Shown: positions 46,279 to 55,928 of the stretch, piece after piece
Position numbering within the stretch: the first letter of the stretch is position 1
Layout: each line of letters starts with the position of its first letter
NCBI RefSeq assembly: GCF_002077945.1
Contig: NZ_LVYD01000002.1
Span: forward strand, 372,001 to 436,000
Reading direction: 5' to 3'
Length of the DNA: 64,000 nt
Origin: Niastella vici
GTDB lineage: Bacteria; Bacteroidota; Bacteroidia; Chitinophagales; Chitinophagaceae
Program-made: the position numbers and the translations under genes
Notes under the pieces: generated by a model
The model's input: only the letters and a program-made list of their open reading frames with translations
The model's database searches: none
Told to the model about the DNA's origin: nothing

Positions 46279-48675
46279 CTATTGACAACAGGTTTTTGGG
46301 GTTGCCTTGGTATAAATATTAAATAATGGAATATCCACGAGAACCGATATGCTGAACCGGAAATAATAGTTTTTGTCTACATTGATATCCTTTGCATTGA
46401 CACCCCTTAGTTGCGGCCCTAACTGCCCACCTAAACCCAAAGAAATGGGGCATTTACCAAAACCATAATATACAAACAAACCGGGCGACAGGATGTTCTT
46501 AAGCTTTACCTCAGATGCTACATTGCTGCTGTCATCTCCTAACCTGAATGCCGCCATAGCGCCAATATCTATCAAAGGAACGAACAGCGTTATACTTTTA
46601 CCACCGATCTCTCTACCATTGCTGCGGAGCTGTCCTTTCCGGCCTAAATTACCCCAACTGAATGCCGGGCCTACCGGCGCAGTTAATCCAGTTACAAATG
46701 AAGCTTTCTTTTTCTTTAAAACAGGCATGTACTCTGTTCCGGCAAAGGGACCAATATAAGCGTTCAATGCAATATTGAAGTCAGTTTCTCTTTTTATGGA
46801 AGCACTTCCTACCGGCAATACAATGGCTTCAATGGCTTCTTTAACCTCGTCGGAGTTTTTGGCTTCCACTACATTCGCCATAAAAGTGCCATACCTTATA
46901 AACTCCTCTTTGAAAGTATAATTCGAATCCAATATTTCGGCCAGTATTTCAGAAGTGTGCATCACCAGGGCCGAATAGTTTTGCGATTTTATATCATAAC
47001 AGGCATCTGTGGCCGGATCAATAATGCGCGTAAAATGCAGCATATCGTCTTTTAACTTTTCGAAACCGGGAAACAGGTTTGCATCGCCAATAAACAGGAT
47101 GGAAGCTTTCAGAAAAGTAGACAAAGCCGAAGCATAATTGGCATAAATTAGTATAGATGACTCCTGCCCCTTCGCTTCACTGGTAGTTATATTATCAGTA
47201 AGAGAAGATACGCTGGCTGCTGAATTGGCGATCGAGCCAAAGTCGGTCCTGAACCGAAAATTCAGCGAAGCCCAATTGTCGTGGAGATTATTGATATATT
47301 GCTGCAGGGTTGTTGTAATGGCTGGGTTGCCGATGTTGAACCGGATATTATTTGCTCCTCTTTTTTTATCGGCATTAAAAACAAGCCCGAGGTATATTTT
47401 GATGGCAGCCTCATTTTTTAACAGATTACCGATCTCTGTTTTGGTAACCCATACCCTTCCTGCTTCATGACTGACCATAGATTGGGAAATGAGATTGGTA
47501 AACTGAACTATGTTCGATACATTTTCCTCACTATGCTGAAATACCGGGTCGTTGGCCAGGTTATTCAATGTTTCCGCGGCATTGTTGCCTTCCAGAATAT
47601 TATTGCTTACAATTAAACCTGCAATAATACCACGTCCGGCCGGGTTGTTGTTTAAAAAAACGTTGATGGCAGTCAACCGGTCTTTACACTTTTGATTATC
47701 TGTGGGGCAATCAGCAGCACTGAGATCACGTAACGCGATCAGGTTTTTTGAAAATGCATTCAGGTCTTTTTGAAACCCCGCCCGTAATGCCGGCAGCATA
47801 GCTGCATATTGATAGGAATAAATATCCATCAGAAATTTATAAGTTGTGGGAAACACCACCTGTACTTCGGGATAAGCACGGATAAATTCCTGAAATTTCC
47901 TGAAAAAAGCGATGTTCAATTCCTCCTTGCTTCTTGCTACAATAAACTTTGCCAATCCATCAGCAAACTTTGTAACATCGGCATTGCCTACTGAAGATAA
48001 TAGCCCGTTCAGCGAGAGATTACCCTGAACAAGATTAGTACCAGCAACCGCACGTACCAATGAATCCAAAAACTTATTGTCTTTATAAAATTCACCTAAC
48101 TGTTCGGCACCTTCACCATTCGCATAAAAAGAAAGGATCTTGAGTTTGAGGACCACGCTGGTATTCTTATCAGCCAGGGTAACTGCATCGTACACAAACG
48201 ACCCGGGCTGATATTCCCCGGAAACAGCAGTCGGGTTGCCGCCACCGTTACCGGTACCACCGCTATTAACGGCACCACCAGCACTGCTATCCTGCATAAA
48301 AAATGATTTCTCCACTTTTCCATTTAACAAAACCCTTATTCCCACCTTATTGGCTAATTTAAAATTACTTCCTTCTACCTGCCTGTTTGCAATTTTGGTA
48401 GTTTGACCAGGCGCCAGCGTTATTGTATCCTGGGACGCTTCTGTATTAAAAAGCAGGACCTTGATCTTAACTGCTGCAGGAGCGCTTGAGGTTACCTCCA
48501 CCTGCTTTATATCATCTATCTTTATTGCAGCATTTTCGGCCGGCAAAGGGTTGCCATTAAACTCCAATACAATCTTTCGTGATTCTGTCCCCTTTATTTT
48601 CAGGTTCAGTTCCTGCGCATGAGAAAGGCACGTGCTAATAACAATTAACACCGTAAGTATAGATCTGATCTTCAT
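46279..48675 (-). CDS. exported protein of unknown function, last gene of the protease unit
   Basis: 798 residues. Signal peptide MKIRSILTVLIVISTCLSHAQ; an N-terminal beta-domain (about 22-130); a Gly/Ser linker (about 133-150); a long helical middle; and a C-terminal ~190 residues with barrel-like strands (FNIALNAYIGPFAG, SFVTGLTAPVGPAFSWG, FVYYGFGKCPISLGLGG, YYFRFSISVLVDIPLF) ending in a Cys pair. This suggests a periplasmic protein anchored in the outer membrane. The start codon is 12 bp after the stop of the membrane-protease gene, so the two form one unit. No homologue recognised; a role as substrate or outer-membrane end of the protease system is inference. Confidence 0.75.
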   Translation of the reverse strand: MKIRSILTVLIVISTCLSHAQELNLKIKGTESRKIVLEFNGNPLPAENAAIKIDDIKQVEVTSSAPAAVKIKVLLFNTEASQDTITLAPGQTTKIANRQVEGSNFKLANKVGIRVLLNGKVEKSFFMQDSSAGGAVNSGGTGNGGGNPTAVSGEYQPGSFVYDAVTLADKNTSVVLKLKILSFYANGEGAEQLGEFYKDNKFLDSLVRAVAGTNLVQGNLSLNGLLSSVGNADVTKFADGLAKFIVARSKEELNIAFFRKFQEFIRAYPEVQVVFPTTYKFLMDIYSYQYAAMLPALRAGFQKDLNAFSKNLIALRDLSAADCPTDNQKCKDRLTAINVFLNNNPAGRGIIAGLIVSNNILEGNNAAETLNNLANDPVFQHSEENVSNIVQFTNLISQSMVSHEAGRVWVTKTEIGNLLKNEAAIKIYLGLVFNADKKRGANNIRFNIGNPAITTTLQQYINNLHDNWASLNFRFRTDFGSIANSAASVSSLTDNITTSEAKGQESSILIYANYASALSTFLKASILFIGDANLFPGFEKLKDDMLHFTRIIDPATDACYDIKSQNYSALVMHTSEILAEILDSNYTFKEEFIRYGTFMANVVEAKNSDEVKEAIEAIVLPVGSASIKRETDFNIALNAYIGPFAGTEYMPVLKKKKASFVTGLTAPVGPAFSWGNLGRKGQLRSNGREIGGKSITLFVPLIDIGAMAAFRLGDDSSNVASEVKLKNILSPGLFVYYGFGKCPISLGLGGQLGPQLRGVNAKDINVDKNYYFRFSISVLVDIPLFNIYTKATPKTCCQ

Positions 48676-48687
48676 AATTGGTTGTGT

Positions 48688-51120
48688 TTATGCAATTATC
48701 ATTTCTGTATGAATGTCGAATATGTGTGAAAGCTTCACTGCATACGTATATTTAAGGTCGCCGCTGATGATCATAGCAATTGCAGCCCCATTTTTTTTGT
48801 CAAATACAATGGAACCTGAATTACCGGGATTGCTGATGGTTCGCTCATCGTCGTTTGTCAACAGCAGTAAGTCGTTAATGACCCTCGTTTTATCGAGGTA
48901 GTTGACGTTCGTTTCCCGGGCATTCGCAAAAATGAATCCAGTACGTACCGTTTGGTTAAGACTGTCGTAATACTGCACCTCAATCTGATCTTCAATATTG
49001 GCCGTGGTCAGCTCCCGGAACTTTATAGGCCCATTCAATTTCAATTTCTGTTTCAGGGTTGTATTAAACGTATTTCCCTCTGTAGTGATCCGCGCAAGGC
49101 CATAATCAAATTGGGCTTTAATGCCGCCGGCCCAACGTTGGGCGCAATCCTCCTCTTCATTATCGATTATTATATCCAGGTTATCACTGGTGTCGTACAG
49201 GGTATCTCCCTTCAAAACATGCCAGCAGGAAAGCATATGCAGCGAATTGGTATCGGTCCTTCGCAAAATGCAGCCAAGTGACCCAAATCCATTTCTTCCC
49301 GATTTATTAGCAATGGTACCAACATTACCCTGATGGGTTTGGGGCGTACCGCTTACAACTATCAGCGGTTGCAGTTGAATGGAGCCCACCGACAAGGTTG
49401 GAAATTTCTTGCCCACTTCCTGGGCTGTACCAGCAGTATCTACATTTATCTGCAGCTGTTTTTGTTTTGTTTTTCTGTCAACAACTTTGAAAACCGTTTT
49501 TACACCAGGTATGCTTTTGATCACCTTTTCATACAGTTTCAGCGCTTCATCGATGACGTCACCTACCGGTTCAACATTGGCTGGTTGTTCCTGGGGTTTA
49601 TTTCCGGCTGTTACAGCAGGTTGTTCTGTCTCTTTTTTCTTCACCGGTTTTTCTTCGGGTTTAACACCATCACCTCTTACAGAAACCAGTTTCTTTAACA
49701 GGTCGAACCAAAAGGGGGCGCCCAGCGAAAGCATCAATGCTGTTATTACAAAACCAGGGAGGCCATACCAGAATACAGTAGCAAAAAAATGCCCTACCCT
49801 TCCCCAAAAACTGTATTTGCAAGATCCGCTGACCACATAAAAGCTTTTCTTTTCCCGTTCTTCCCGTGTTACAGACTTAATGATCGTAAATTCATTGCCG
49901 GTGGCGGCATTTATACTGCGCTGTATGTCGCGAATGCGCTTGCCGGTTACCTGCAGGGAAAGCGAATCCCTCGACTTGCTTTCCAGGCCAATTTGCAATT
50001 GTTTTTGCGCTGCATCAATTTCCTTTTGAACGGTAGTGGTATCCGTTAGGGGAACAGTCAGTAATTTAACTTTCAGGTCCTTCAACGATTCCCGGGTATT
50101 ATCAATGTTTTCAAGATCATTTACCAGATCAGTTTGTTTGGTATGGAATTTCTGTTGCAGCTCATTCAGCCTGGCTGCATCTTTTGCAACGAGGGCAAAG
50201 GCTTTGTCCTCACTGCTCAATTCAACCTGGTGTGCTTGTAGCAGGGTATCCAGGTTCCAACCCAGGCCCAGCACCAGGTTGGCATCGTGAAGGTCTTTTG
50301 ATACATGCGCATATCCACTGTCGAGAATATTTTGCGCATACCCCGTATCGCCCGGTGAACCGGTAAACTTACCATACCGTGCAGAATCTTTGGCGAGCGC
50401 AATGCCCATACTCACCAACTGATTACGTGCGTCTTTATCTTTCGACAATATGCGCGCTATTTTGATGGAGTCTACATTGAATATAATGGCAATAATGATC
50501 CCCAATGCAAAAAGGATAAGCTGTAACTTACTCTTGTACCAACCAGTCGTTCTGTCCTGTGTTTCATTAAACCAGATCTTTAATTTCTCCTTAAACACAT
50601 TGATATCAGGCCCGGCTACCTCGGCCATATTGCGGAGGTTCCTTAACGTATCGGGTTGAATATGGTAGGTATTGAAGTTGAGACTGAAATGAACTTTATC
50701 CATATCTGTTTCCCCCGCCCCTTTATCTTTCAAAAGCTGAATAAGACTGTCGGCAAAAACTTCAGCCGACAGGTACGAAGGTTTTGTTTGGGTTACCACG
50801 GTGGTTTGTTCACCAGCCCGCATCGAAAGGTATTTGATAGCGGGGTAATGATAGAATTTACCGGCAAAACTGTGTTTGAAATCAGGGAACTCTTTCAGGA
50901 AATACCGTTGTACACGGTACCAAAAGCCACGATATTGCTTCGGTTTTAAATTGGCATAATACCCGTCATTGAGCATTTTTTCGATAGACACTCTTAGAAT
51001 ACGGGCACGCAACCCGATCCAGTTGCAAATAATTTCGCCCACAATAGTAACCAGTAAACTGTACAGGAGGTATACCAGTATTAAACCGATACATACATCC
51101 AGAACGGGACTGTTAAACAT
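48688..51120 (-). CDS. membrane protein with C-terminal trypsin-like protease domain
   Basis: 810 residues. Membrane helices at about 9-32, 203-224 and 440-475; a coiled coil (about 285-410); a charged Lys/Glu/Pro linker (about 485-530); then a trypsin-like serine-protease domain (about 590-810). The triad is visible: His634 (LSCWHVL), Asp672 (QFDYGLARI) and Ser768 (NPGNSGS). The domain resembles Nal1-like/DegP-type peptidases. The N-terminal hairpin-like membrane region resembles integral proteins seen in bacterial conflict loci (from memory, unverified). The gene has its own promoter carrying the same box as the SLOG operon. Confidence 0.85.
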   Translation of the reverse strand: MFNSPVLDVCIGLILVYLLYSLLVTIVGEIICNWIGLRARILRVSIEKMLNDGYYANLKPKQYRGFWYRVQRYFLKEFPDFKHSFAGKFYHYPAIKYLSMRAGEQTTVVTQTKPSYLSAEVFADSLIQLLKDKGAGETDMDKVHFSLNFNTYHIQPDTLRNLRNMAEVAGPDINVFKEKLKIWFNETQDRTTGWYKSKLQLILFALGIIIAIIFNVDSIKIARILSKDKDARNQLVSMGIALAKDSARYGKFTGSPGDTGYAQNILDSGYAHVSKDLHDANLVLGLGWNLDTLLQAHQVELSSEDKAFALVAKDAARLNELQQKFHTKQTDLVNDLENIDNTRESLKDLKVKLLTVPLTDTTTVQKEIDAAQKQLQIGLESKSRDSLSLQVTGKRIRDIQRSINAATGNEFTIIKSVTREEREKKSFYVVSGSCKYSFWGRVGHFFATVFWYGLPGFVITALMLSLGAPFWFDLLKKLVSVRGDGVKPEEKPVKKKETEQPAVTAGNKPQEQPANVEPVGDVIDEALKLYEKVIKSIPGVKTVFKVVDRKTKQKQLQINVDTAGTAQEVGKKFPTLSVGSIQLQPLIVVSGTPQTHQGNVGTIANKSGRNGFGSLGCILRRTDTNSLHMLSCWHVLKGDTLYDTSDNLDIIIDNEEEDCAQRWAGGIKAQFDYGLARITTEGNTFNTTLKQKLKLNGPIKFRELTTANIEDQIEVQYYDSLNQTVRTGFIFANARETNVNYLDKTRVINDLLLLTNDDERTISNPGNSGSIVFDKKNGAAIAMIISGDLKYTYAVKLSHIFDIHTEMIIA

Positions 51121-51152
51121 AATAGAATAATTTTTGAAAATATGAAGTGAAT

Positions 51153-51232
51153 CAGGCCAATAGGTGAAGAGGGATCCCTACAAAGATTATAAAAAAGGAT
51201 TGCCAAAGAGGGAGGTGTTTTCCCCGTATTTT
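51153..51232 (-). promoter_or_regulatory. shared-box promoter A (membrane protease operon)
   Basis: On the minus strand ACGGGGAAAACACC is followed 24 bp later by TAATCTTTG, a -7-like element, and then by CCTATTGGCCTG in the leader, 33 nt before the start codon. Both the box spacing and the 12-nt leader match promoter B exactly. Confidence 0.7.
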
Positions 51233-51332
51233 ATGGTAGGCTAACGGCAATATATAGGGAGGCCACGCCCCCCGAAGCTAAGGGATTGGAGATCAGCAAC
51301 AAGCTGCAACGGGACTTAAACAATTAAGCCTG

Positions 51333-52655
51333 TTAACTTTTTACCAGCAGGTGTTCAAATGCCGCTTTGATCATTCCCTGTTCTGCAGCAGAAGGTTGTA
51401 GCTTTTCCATCAACCTGCATGCCTGTTTATATGTAGATTCAAGGGAGCCCTTTTCTTCCAGTGCCATGGCAACGGCTTTCTGAAACATATCGCCGGCTGC
51501 CGGGTAATTTTTCTGGATCAGAAAGACTTCTGCAATAGTGGCCGTTCTCCAGTAATCGCCAGGCACTTCTTTTGTGCCGGTTATCTCTTCCACCCGTTTA
51601 GCAAATGCAGCCCCTTTTGTAAGCTCTGCTTCGGTGCCTATTAATACACTCTTAGCCGCTGCATTAATGCCGGTATAATAATCATATGGTGCTTTTTCAA
51701 ACCCTTCTACATACAGGTCCCGGGATTTTTTTAGCTCATTGATATCTCCGGATAATTCATAGCGGTTCATCCACGTTCTTGCAAAGATCCCCATTGTTTC
51801 AGGATCGCGTTCCCCTTCCACGTAGAGCTTAGCCATTATTATTTGCGCCTGCTTAAAACCTTCCAGTTTTACTTCCTTATTTTCTTGTTGTTCTGCTTTC
51901 CGGGCCAACGCCAATGCATGTAATTGTTTTGGCCGTATTGATTTGGGGAACTGCTCTACTACACATTCCAATATTTCAATAGCCTCATCATTTTTCTTTA
52001 GTTTGATGAGATTTTCAGCAGCCGTACAGCCTATGGCGGCGTTTGTTCGCCAGGGCAATGTGTTTGCTTTTGCTAATTTAATGATGCCTTCTGCATCGCC
52101 AATTATTTTGGCCGCATTCAATTCGGTGATAATATCTTTCGTTAAAGTCGTTTGATCATTAGCAAACCTGATGGCTTCAGCGCTCATCGTTTGTCCGGTT
52201 ATAGCATAGACCAACCGAAGTAATTCGCCCCCGTTCGGTCCGTCAGGATAAGAGGAGAAATCTTCAAATACACGATTTTGTGCAAACACAGGCAATTGCT
52301 GGCCATCCAGTTTAACGGGAACAAATCTGAATTTCTCATCATTGGTAGCCCTGGTTTCCATTGTTTGAAATTCTTTGAATACCCATTTCGAATCTGCAGC
52401 AGCAGTTGACCAAATCAGCACACCGGCCTGGCTCATTGCCAATCCATCCTGCAGTTTTGCTATAAGCTCATCACCATCAAGGAGCTCATACTGATCAAGG
52501 AAAACTTTATAATCCAGCTCTTTCAGTACATCATACAGGTTCAGCACCCAAAACCTGTTCACAGAACGATATGATAAAAAAACATTCCATTTTTCATTTG
52601 CGCCAAGCGCTTTAGGCTTTGGTGCATATTTCAACCATTCATCTGGTATAGGCAT
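51333..52655 (-). CDS. TIR-domain protein with TPR-like C-terminal half
   Basis: 440 residues. TIR domain at about 22-165: NVFLSYRSVNRFWVLNLYDVL, VFLDQYELLDGDEL, AGVLIWSTAAADSKWVFKEF, with Glu95 at the place of the NADase catalytic glutamate. The C-terminal part (about 190-440) is a helical TPR-like array (AIGCTAAENLIKLKKNDEAIEILECVVEQFP, TYKQACRLMEKLQP). Bacterial TIR proteins cleave NAD+ into signal molecules or deplete it. No signal peptide. Part of a run SLOG-patatin-TIR with 24- and 27-bp spacers; 212 bp then separate it from the protease gene. Confidence 0.92.
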   Translation of the reverse strand: MPIPDEWLKYAPKPKALGANEKWNVFLSYRSVNRFWVLNLYDVLKELDYKVFLDQYELLDGDELIAKLQDGLAMSQAGVLIWSTAAADSKWVFKEFQTMETRATNDEKFRFVPVKLDGQQLPVFAQNRVFEDFSSYPDGPNGGELLRLVYAITGQTMSAEAIRFANDQTTLTKDIITELNAAKIIGDAEGIIKLAKANTLPWRTNAAIGCTAAENLIKLKKNDEAIEILECVVEQFPKSIRPKQLHALALARKAEQQENKEVKLEGFKQAQIIMAKLYVEGERDPETMGIFARTWMNRYELSGDINELKKSRDLYVEGFEKAPYDYYTGINAAAKSVLIGTEAELTKGAAFAKRVEEITGTKEVPGDYWRTATIAEVFLIQKNYPAAGDMFQKAVAMALEEKGSLESTYKQACRLMEKLQPSAAEQGMIKAAFEHLLVKS

Positions 52656-52679
52656 GTTATAAAGATTAATTAGTTTTTA

Positions 52680-53867
52680 CTATGCTGTTGCGTGTTCAAA
52701 TTCCAGCGTTTTCAAATCAAACGCTTCAGGCAAATGCGCAGCCTTTACTTCAACACCGGCTGCGGCAACGCCTATTTGGGTAAGCAGGTCAATGTTTGCC
52801 GGCACATCCATATTCATGATGTTAGTGATAGTTGCCTCACTCAAATTGGTAATACCCAGTTTGTCGAACGTATCTTTTACCATTTCCACATTATACCGTA
52901 CATAACTGCAGGCTTTCTGTTCGCCAAGTATATCTTCACTCAAATTTTCCACTTCAGTATCAATTTTCCGCAATACGCCAGTGCCTTTCCCAATAAAATG
53001 CATCATGAGCTCGACCATATCATTGGCATCGCTCATCAATTGATCGGGCGCAAACTGGGCAATATTCCACAACTTGGGATCTTTCCACTGGTTACCTGTC
53101 AATTTCTTATCGCGCCTTCCGGTTCCCACAGATACTATCAGCAAATTGTTTTCTCCCATTTTCCAGTCAAGCCTGTAACCTTTTAAAGTAGCTACCAGGA
53201 ATAGCTGCAACGCAGGATTGTTCATGATGCTCATACCGCCATCTACAAAAATGCCTTCCTGCTCCTTGCCTACATTTATTAATTGAGGTTCAAAATAACT
53301 GGGCGCAGCCGTGCTTGCCCTTACTATCTCCTTTATAAAAAAACGGTTCTCTTCATAATATATCGCATTGGGATTGTTCGTTACCGGCCAGGTACTGCAG
53401 GTATCCAACCGCTTGGTCACTATGCATAACCCGGTTTTATTGGTATTGTCGCCCAGGCGGGCATCGCCAAATATTTTTTCCAGCTCTTCTTTCAGTGGCG
53501 TTGAATCATATTTCCTGTCCAGGTATATTTGTTTGCCCAGTAAATTAAAGCCATGATGATCACTGAATATTTTACCACCCAGGTCTTTATACATTTTTTT
53601 TATCTCTCCTACTGAATAACCGCCAACAGCCAGCAATGCGGCTATAATGGAGCCCGTACTGGTTCCACCAATAAGATCAAAATAATGGTGCAGCCTGAAG
53701 TCTTTTTTCGGAATGAGATGTTGGTGCCGTTCTGCCAGTGTAGCCTCTATTTTTTCCAGGAAACCAAGGGTAACAGCCCCTCTTAAACCACCGCCATCCA
53801 AAGCAAGTATGCGTTTGGGGCCTTTTGCGGCAAGCCGCTCTTTGAGCAATTGCGACGTTTCAAGCAT
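52680..53867 (-). CDS. patatin-like phospholipase
   Basis: 395 residues. Oxyanion loop GGGLRG (25-30), nucleophile Ser70 in GTSTG, and the dyad aspartate Asp209 in DGG: a complete patatin-type lipid hydrolase. The layout matches effector phospholipases such as CapV of CBASS, which attack the inner membrane upon a nucleotide signal. Here no cyclase gene is present; the neighbours are SLOG and TIR proteins. It starts 27 bp after the SLOG gene and ends 24 bp before the TIR gene. Cytoplasmic by sequence. Confidence 0.93.
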   Translation of the reverse strand: MLETSQLLKERLAAKGPKRILALDGGGLRGAVTLGFLEKIEATLAERHQHLIPKKDFRLHHYFDLIGGTSTGSIIAALLAVGGYSVGEIKKMYKDLGGKIFSDHHGFNLLGKQIYLDRKYDSTPLKEELEKIFGDARLGDNTNKTGLCIVTKRLDTCSTWPVTNNPNAIYYEENRFFIKEIVRASTAAPSYFEPQLINVGKEQEGIFVDGGMSIMNNPALQLFLVATLKGYRLDWKMGENNLLIVSVGTGRRDKKLTGNQWKDPKLWNIAQFAPDQLMSDANDMVELMMHFIGKGTGVLRKIDTEVENLSEDILGEQKACSYVRYNVEMVKDTFDKLGITNLSEATITNIMNMDVPANIDLLTQIGVAAAGVEVKAAHLPEAFDLKTLEFEHATA

Positions 53868-53894
53868 AAAAAGAGTTTTGGTTTAATGAATGGT

Positions 53895-54437
53895 TCAGCG
53901 TGTTATTATTTCCTTTATCCCAAAACCATTTCTTTCTGCTTCGCGCTTAAAATTTGCTGTTGTGTCATCTTCCTTTTTCGGTTGCCCTTCCCATACAATA
54001 ATTGCCACCAGGTCATTTGAATGGAATTCGAGCGCCAGTTCCTTAGCCCTTTTCAAAATATCTTTATTGGTATTGAGATAAGTGTCATTGTCTGTTTCAT
54101 CATAATGCATTACCTGAATGCCTTTTTCTTTCTTAACGGCCTCGCCTATTTGATCATATAGCGCCCCCCAGTTCCCGGGCCGGTCGGTAACCGAAGTTGA
54201 CCTGAACAGCAAGGGGTCGAAAGGCAATACCATGCTTCGGGGAATATTCAGTTCTCCAGCGGCTTCCAATGCGAGGAGATCGGCGCCACAGGCGCCCGAG
54301 GTAACCAGTACCTGTGGTTGCAATGCGCCCAAAAGGGCCTTCAACTCCTCTTTAACTTTTTCAATTGTACCAGATGGGAACCGGACCACTTCCGCCCCGG
54401 CGGCATCAATTCTTCTACCAGCAAGTGCAACGATCAT
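53895..54437 (-). CDS. SLOG-domain nucleotide/NAD-derivative sensor
   Basis: 180 residues, Rossmann-like SLOG (SMF/DprA-LOG) fold: the start MIVALAGRRIDA, the phosphate-binding VTSGACGADLLALEAA and the strand LVAIIVWEGQP are diagnostic. SLOG proteins bind or process nucleotide-derived ligands (ADP-ribose, NAD derivatives) and recur in predicted immunity systems. First gene of the SLOG-patatin-TIR operon, under promoter B. The natural reading is a sensor for the TIR product that controls the lipase or protease (inference). Confidence 0.85.
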   Translation of the reverse strand: MIVALAGRRIDAAGAEVVRFPSGTIEKVKEELKALLGALQPQVLVTSGACGADLLALEAAGELNIPRSMVLPFDPLLFRSTSVTDRPGNWGALYDQIGEAVKKEKGIQVMHYDETDNDTYLNTNKDILKRAKELALEFHSNDLVAIIVWEGQPKKEDDTTANFKREAERNGFGIKEIITR

Positions 54438-54464
54438 AAAATGGCATTAAAACGATTTCAAAAA

Positions 54465-54569
54465 CAGGCCAATAGGGGGAAAATAAGGCGGGTACTTTGA
54501 CTGTTGGGATCAACCCCAAGATTACAAAAAAGAAGAGTGAAAAAGGAGGGTGTTTTTCCCGTTTTTTCA
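54465..54569 (-). promoter_or_regulatory. shared-box promoter B (SLOG-patatin-TIR operon)
   Basis: On the minus strand ACGGGAAAAACACC is followed 24 bp later by TAATCTTGG, then further down by CCTATTGGCCTG, 28 nt before the start codon. It matches promoter A in box, spacing and leader motif. Confidence 0.7.
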
Positions 54570-54721
54570 TTCACCGAAAAATCAGGTCCCGGCGCCCGGT
54601 TCGTCTATAAATTTTCACCATTCGTCTTGTTCCCTGTATAAATTCCAGGAATGCCTTATTTTTACCCCATACCCAGGAAATGGCCCGACCAGGTATTAAA
54701 GCCTTTTAAACCAGGCAATAA

Positions 54722-55489
54722 ATGAAGCGTACTATCATTTTTCTTCGACCTATTTTATCGCTGTTTTTAATATTATTATGCCAAACGGGCTTTGCCCAGT
54801 TGGTGATAAAAGGCACTGTGTACGATAAACAGGCCCGGTATGGGGTTCCCTCGGTGAGCGTGCTAAGCAATAGTGGCACTGGCACCATGACCGATTCGCT
54901 GGGCCGCTATAGCCTGAAAGTACCGGCTAATGACTCCATTTATTTTTCCTACCTCGGTAAATTAACGGCTAAGTTCCCGGTTAAAAATCTGAACCCCGAT
55001 CAACCGCTCGACATCAGCCTGCCGGTTTCTATCGACAGCCTACCGGCTGTAACCGTACGGCAACCCAGTTACCGCATGGATTCAATCGCCAACCGCAATG
55101 AATACAGGAAAATATTCGACAATGACGCCACCTATCTTTCCGCCCCCGGCGGCGGCTTTGGATTTGGCATTGGGTTCGATCTGATCTTTAACGCCAGAAA
55201 GATCAGGAGCATGGAGCACCTGAAAGCCCGGCTCGAAAGAGAAGAAAAGGAAAAATATGTTGATCACCGTTTCACCAAAGCGCTGGTAAAACGCATTACC
55301 GGTTTAACACCACCGGCGCTGGATACTTTTATGGTGCAATACCGGCCGGAATATGAAACGCTGAAAAGCTTTGAAACCGACTACGAATATTATTCATACA
55401 TCAAAACCTTCAGTACTTATTTCAAGGAACGGTGGAAGAATGACCACCCTGCTGAAACAAGCGACAGCACGTTCAGGGCAACTTTCTAG
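54722..55489 (+). CDS. carboxypeptidase-regulatory-like domain envelope protein
   Basis: 255 residues. Signal peptide (about 1-25, ending GFAQ), a CarboxypepD_reg-like beta-sandwich (about 27-110: VIKGTVYDKQARYGVPSVSV, DSLGRYSLKVP, DSIYFSYLGK) and a helical, charged C-terminus. This type is common in Bacteroidota and of unknown role, often periplasmic. It diverges from the SLOG operon with 284 bp between the starts, but has no recognisable copy of the shared box on its own strand. Confidence 0.8.
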   Translation: MKRTIIFLRPILSLFLILLCQTGFAQLVIKGTVYDKQARYGVPSVSVLSNSGTGTMTDSLGRYSLKVPANDSIYFSYLGKLTAKFPVKNLNPDQPLDISLPVSIDSLPAVTVRQPSYRMDSIANRNEYRKIFDNDATYLSAPGGGFGFGIGFDLIFNARKIRSMEHLKARLEREEKEKYVDHRFTKALVKRITGLTPPALDTFMVQYRPEYETLKSFETDYEYYSYIKTFSTYFKERWKNDHPAETSDSTFRATF

Positions 55490-55699
55490 AAAGCATTTTT
55501 ATAATAATCAATTAGCGTATACCCACAGGGCAGCACTGTGTCTTTCCAGCAACGCCTTCTACAAAACTGCTTCACAATTAAACACGCTATTTGGGTAATC
55601 AATGCACTGTTTTTGTCAATTTGTCCCTTTAGCCTTTTCAATGAACCCGCTTACATAGAATTTTACCGCCAATAAAATTCACACAGTTCAAAACTTATA

Positions 55700-55837
55700 A
55701 CGGTTGCCACACAAAAGATAACCCTGTCAAAAGGATTTAACAACCGGGTTCTGCCAACCGGCTATTTGCCTTTGGGGATGTATGTTGGAGTGGTAAATTA
55801 CAATGGAGGTGTGTATAGTGTGAAGGTGGCGAGGTAG
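55700..55837 (+). pseudogene. remnant of a C-terminal secretion (T9SS-type) domain
   Basis: A 45-codon open frame ends LGMYVGVVNYNGG followed by VYSVKVAR and a stop, like the last strands of type A T9SS sorting domains. No start or upstream gene belongs to it. It is likely the tail of a deleted secreted protein. Confidence 0.35.
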
Positions 55838-55865
55838 TGTTGTAAAACCAGCCATGGCAAAAAAC

Positions 55866-55901
55866 AAAAGCCTGCGAAACACATGATTTTGCAGGCTTTT
55901 T
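55866..55901. terminator. terminator downstream of the metallopeptidase gene
   Basis: 10-bp stem AAAAGCCTGC / GCAGGCTTTT with T-runs on both strands. It lies 28 bp past the stop codon at 55929. Confidence 0.85.
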
Positions 55902-55928
55902 GATTATTTCAAACTGTCTTTCATTTGG

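Noticed and set aside
52680..53867. CBASS assignment of the patatin gene
   Set aside because: No CD-NTase or other cyclase gene lies in or next to the operon.
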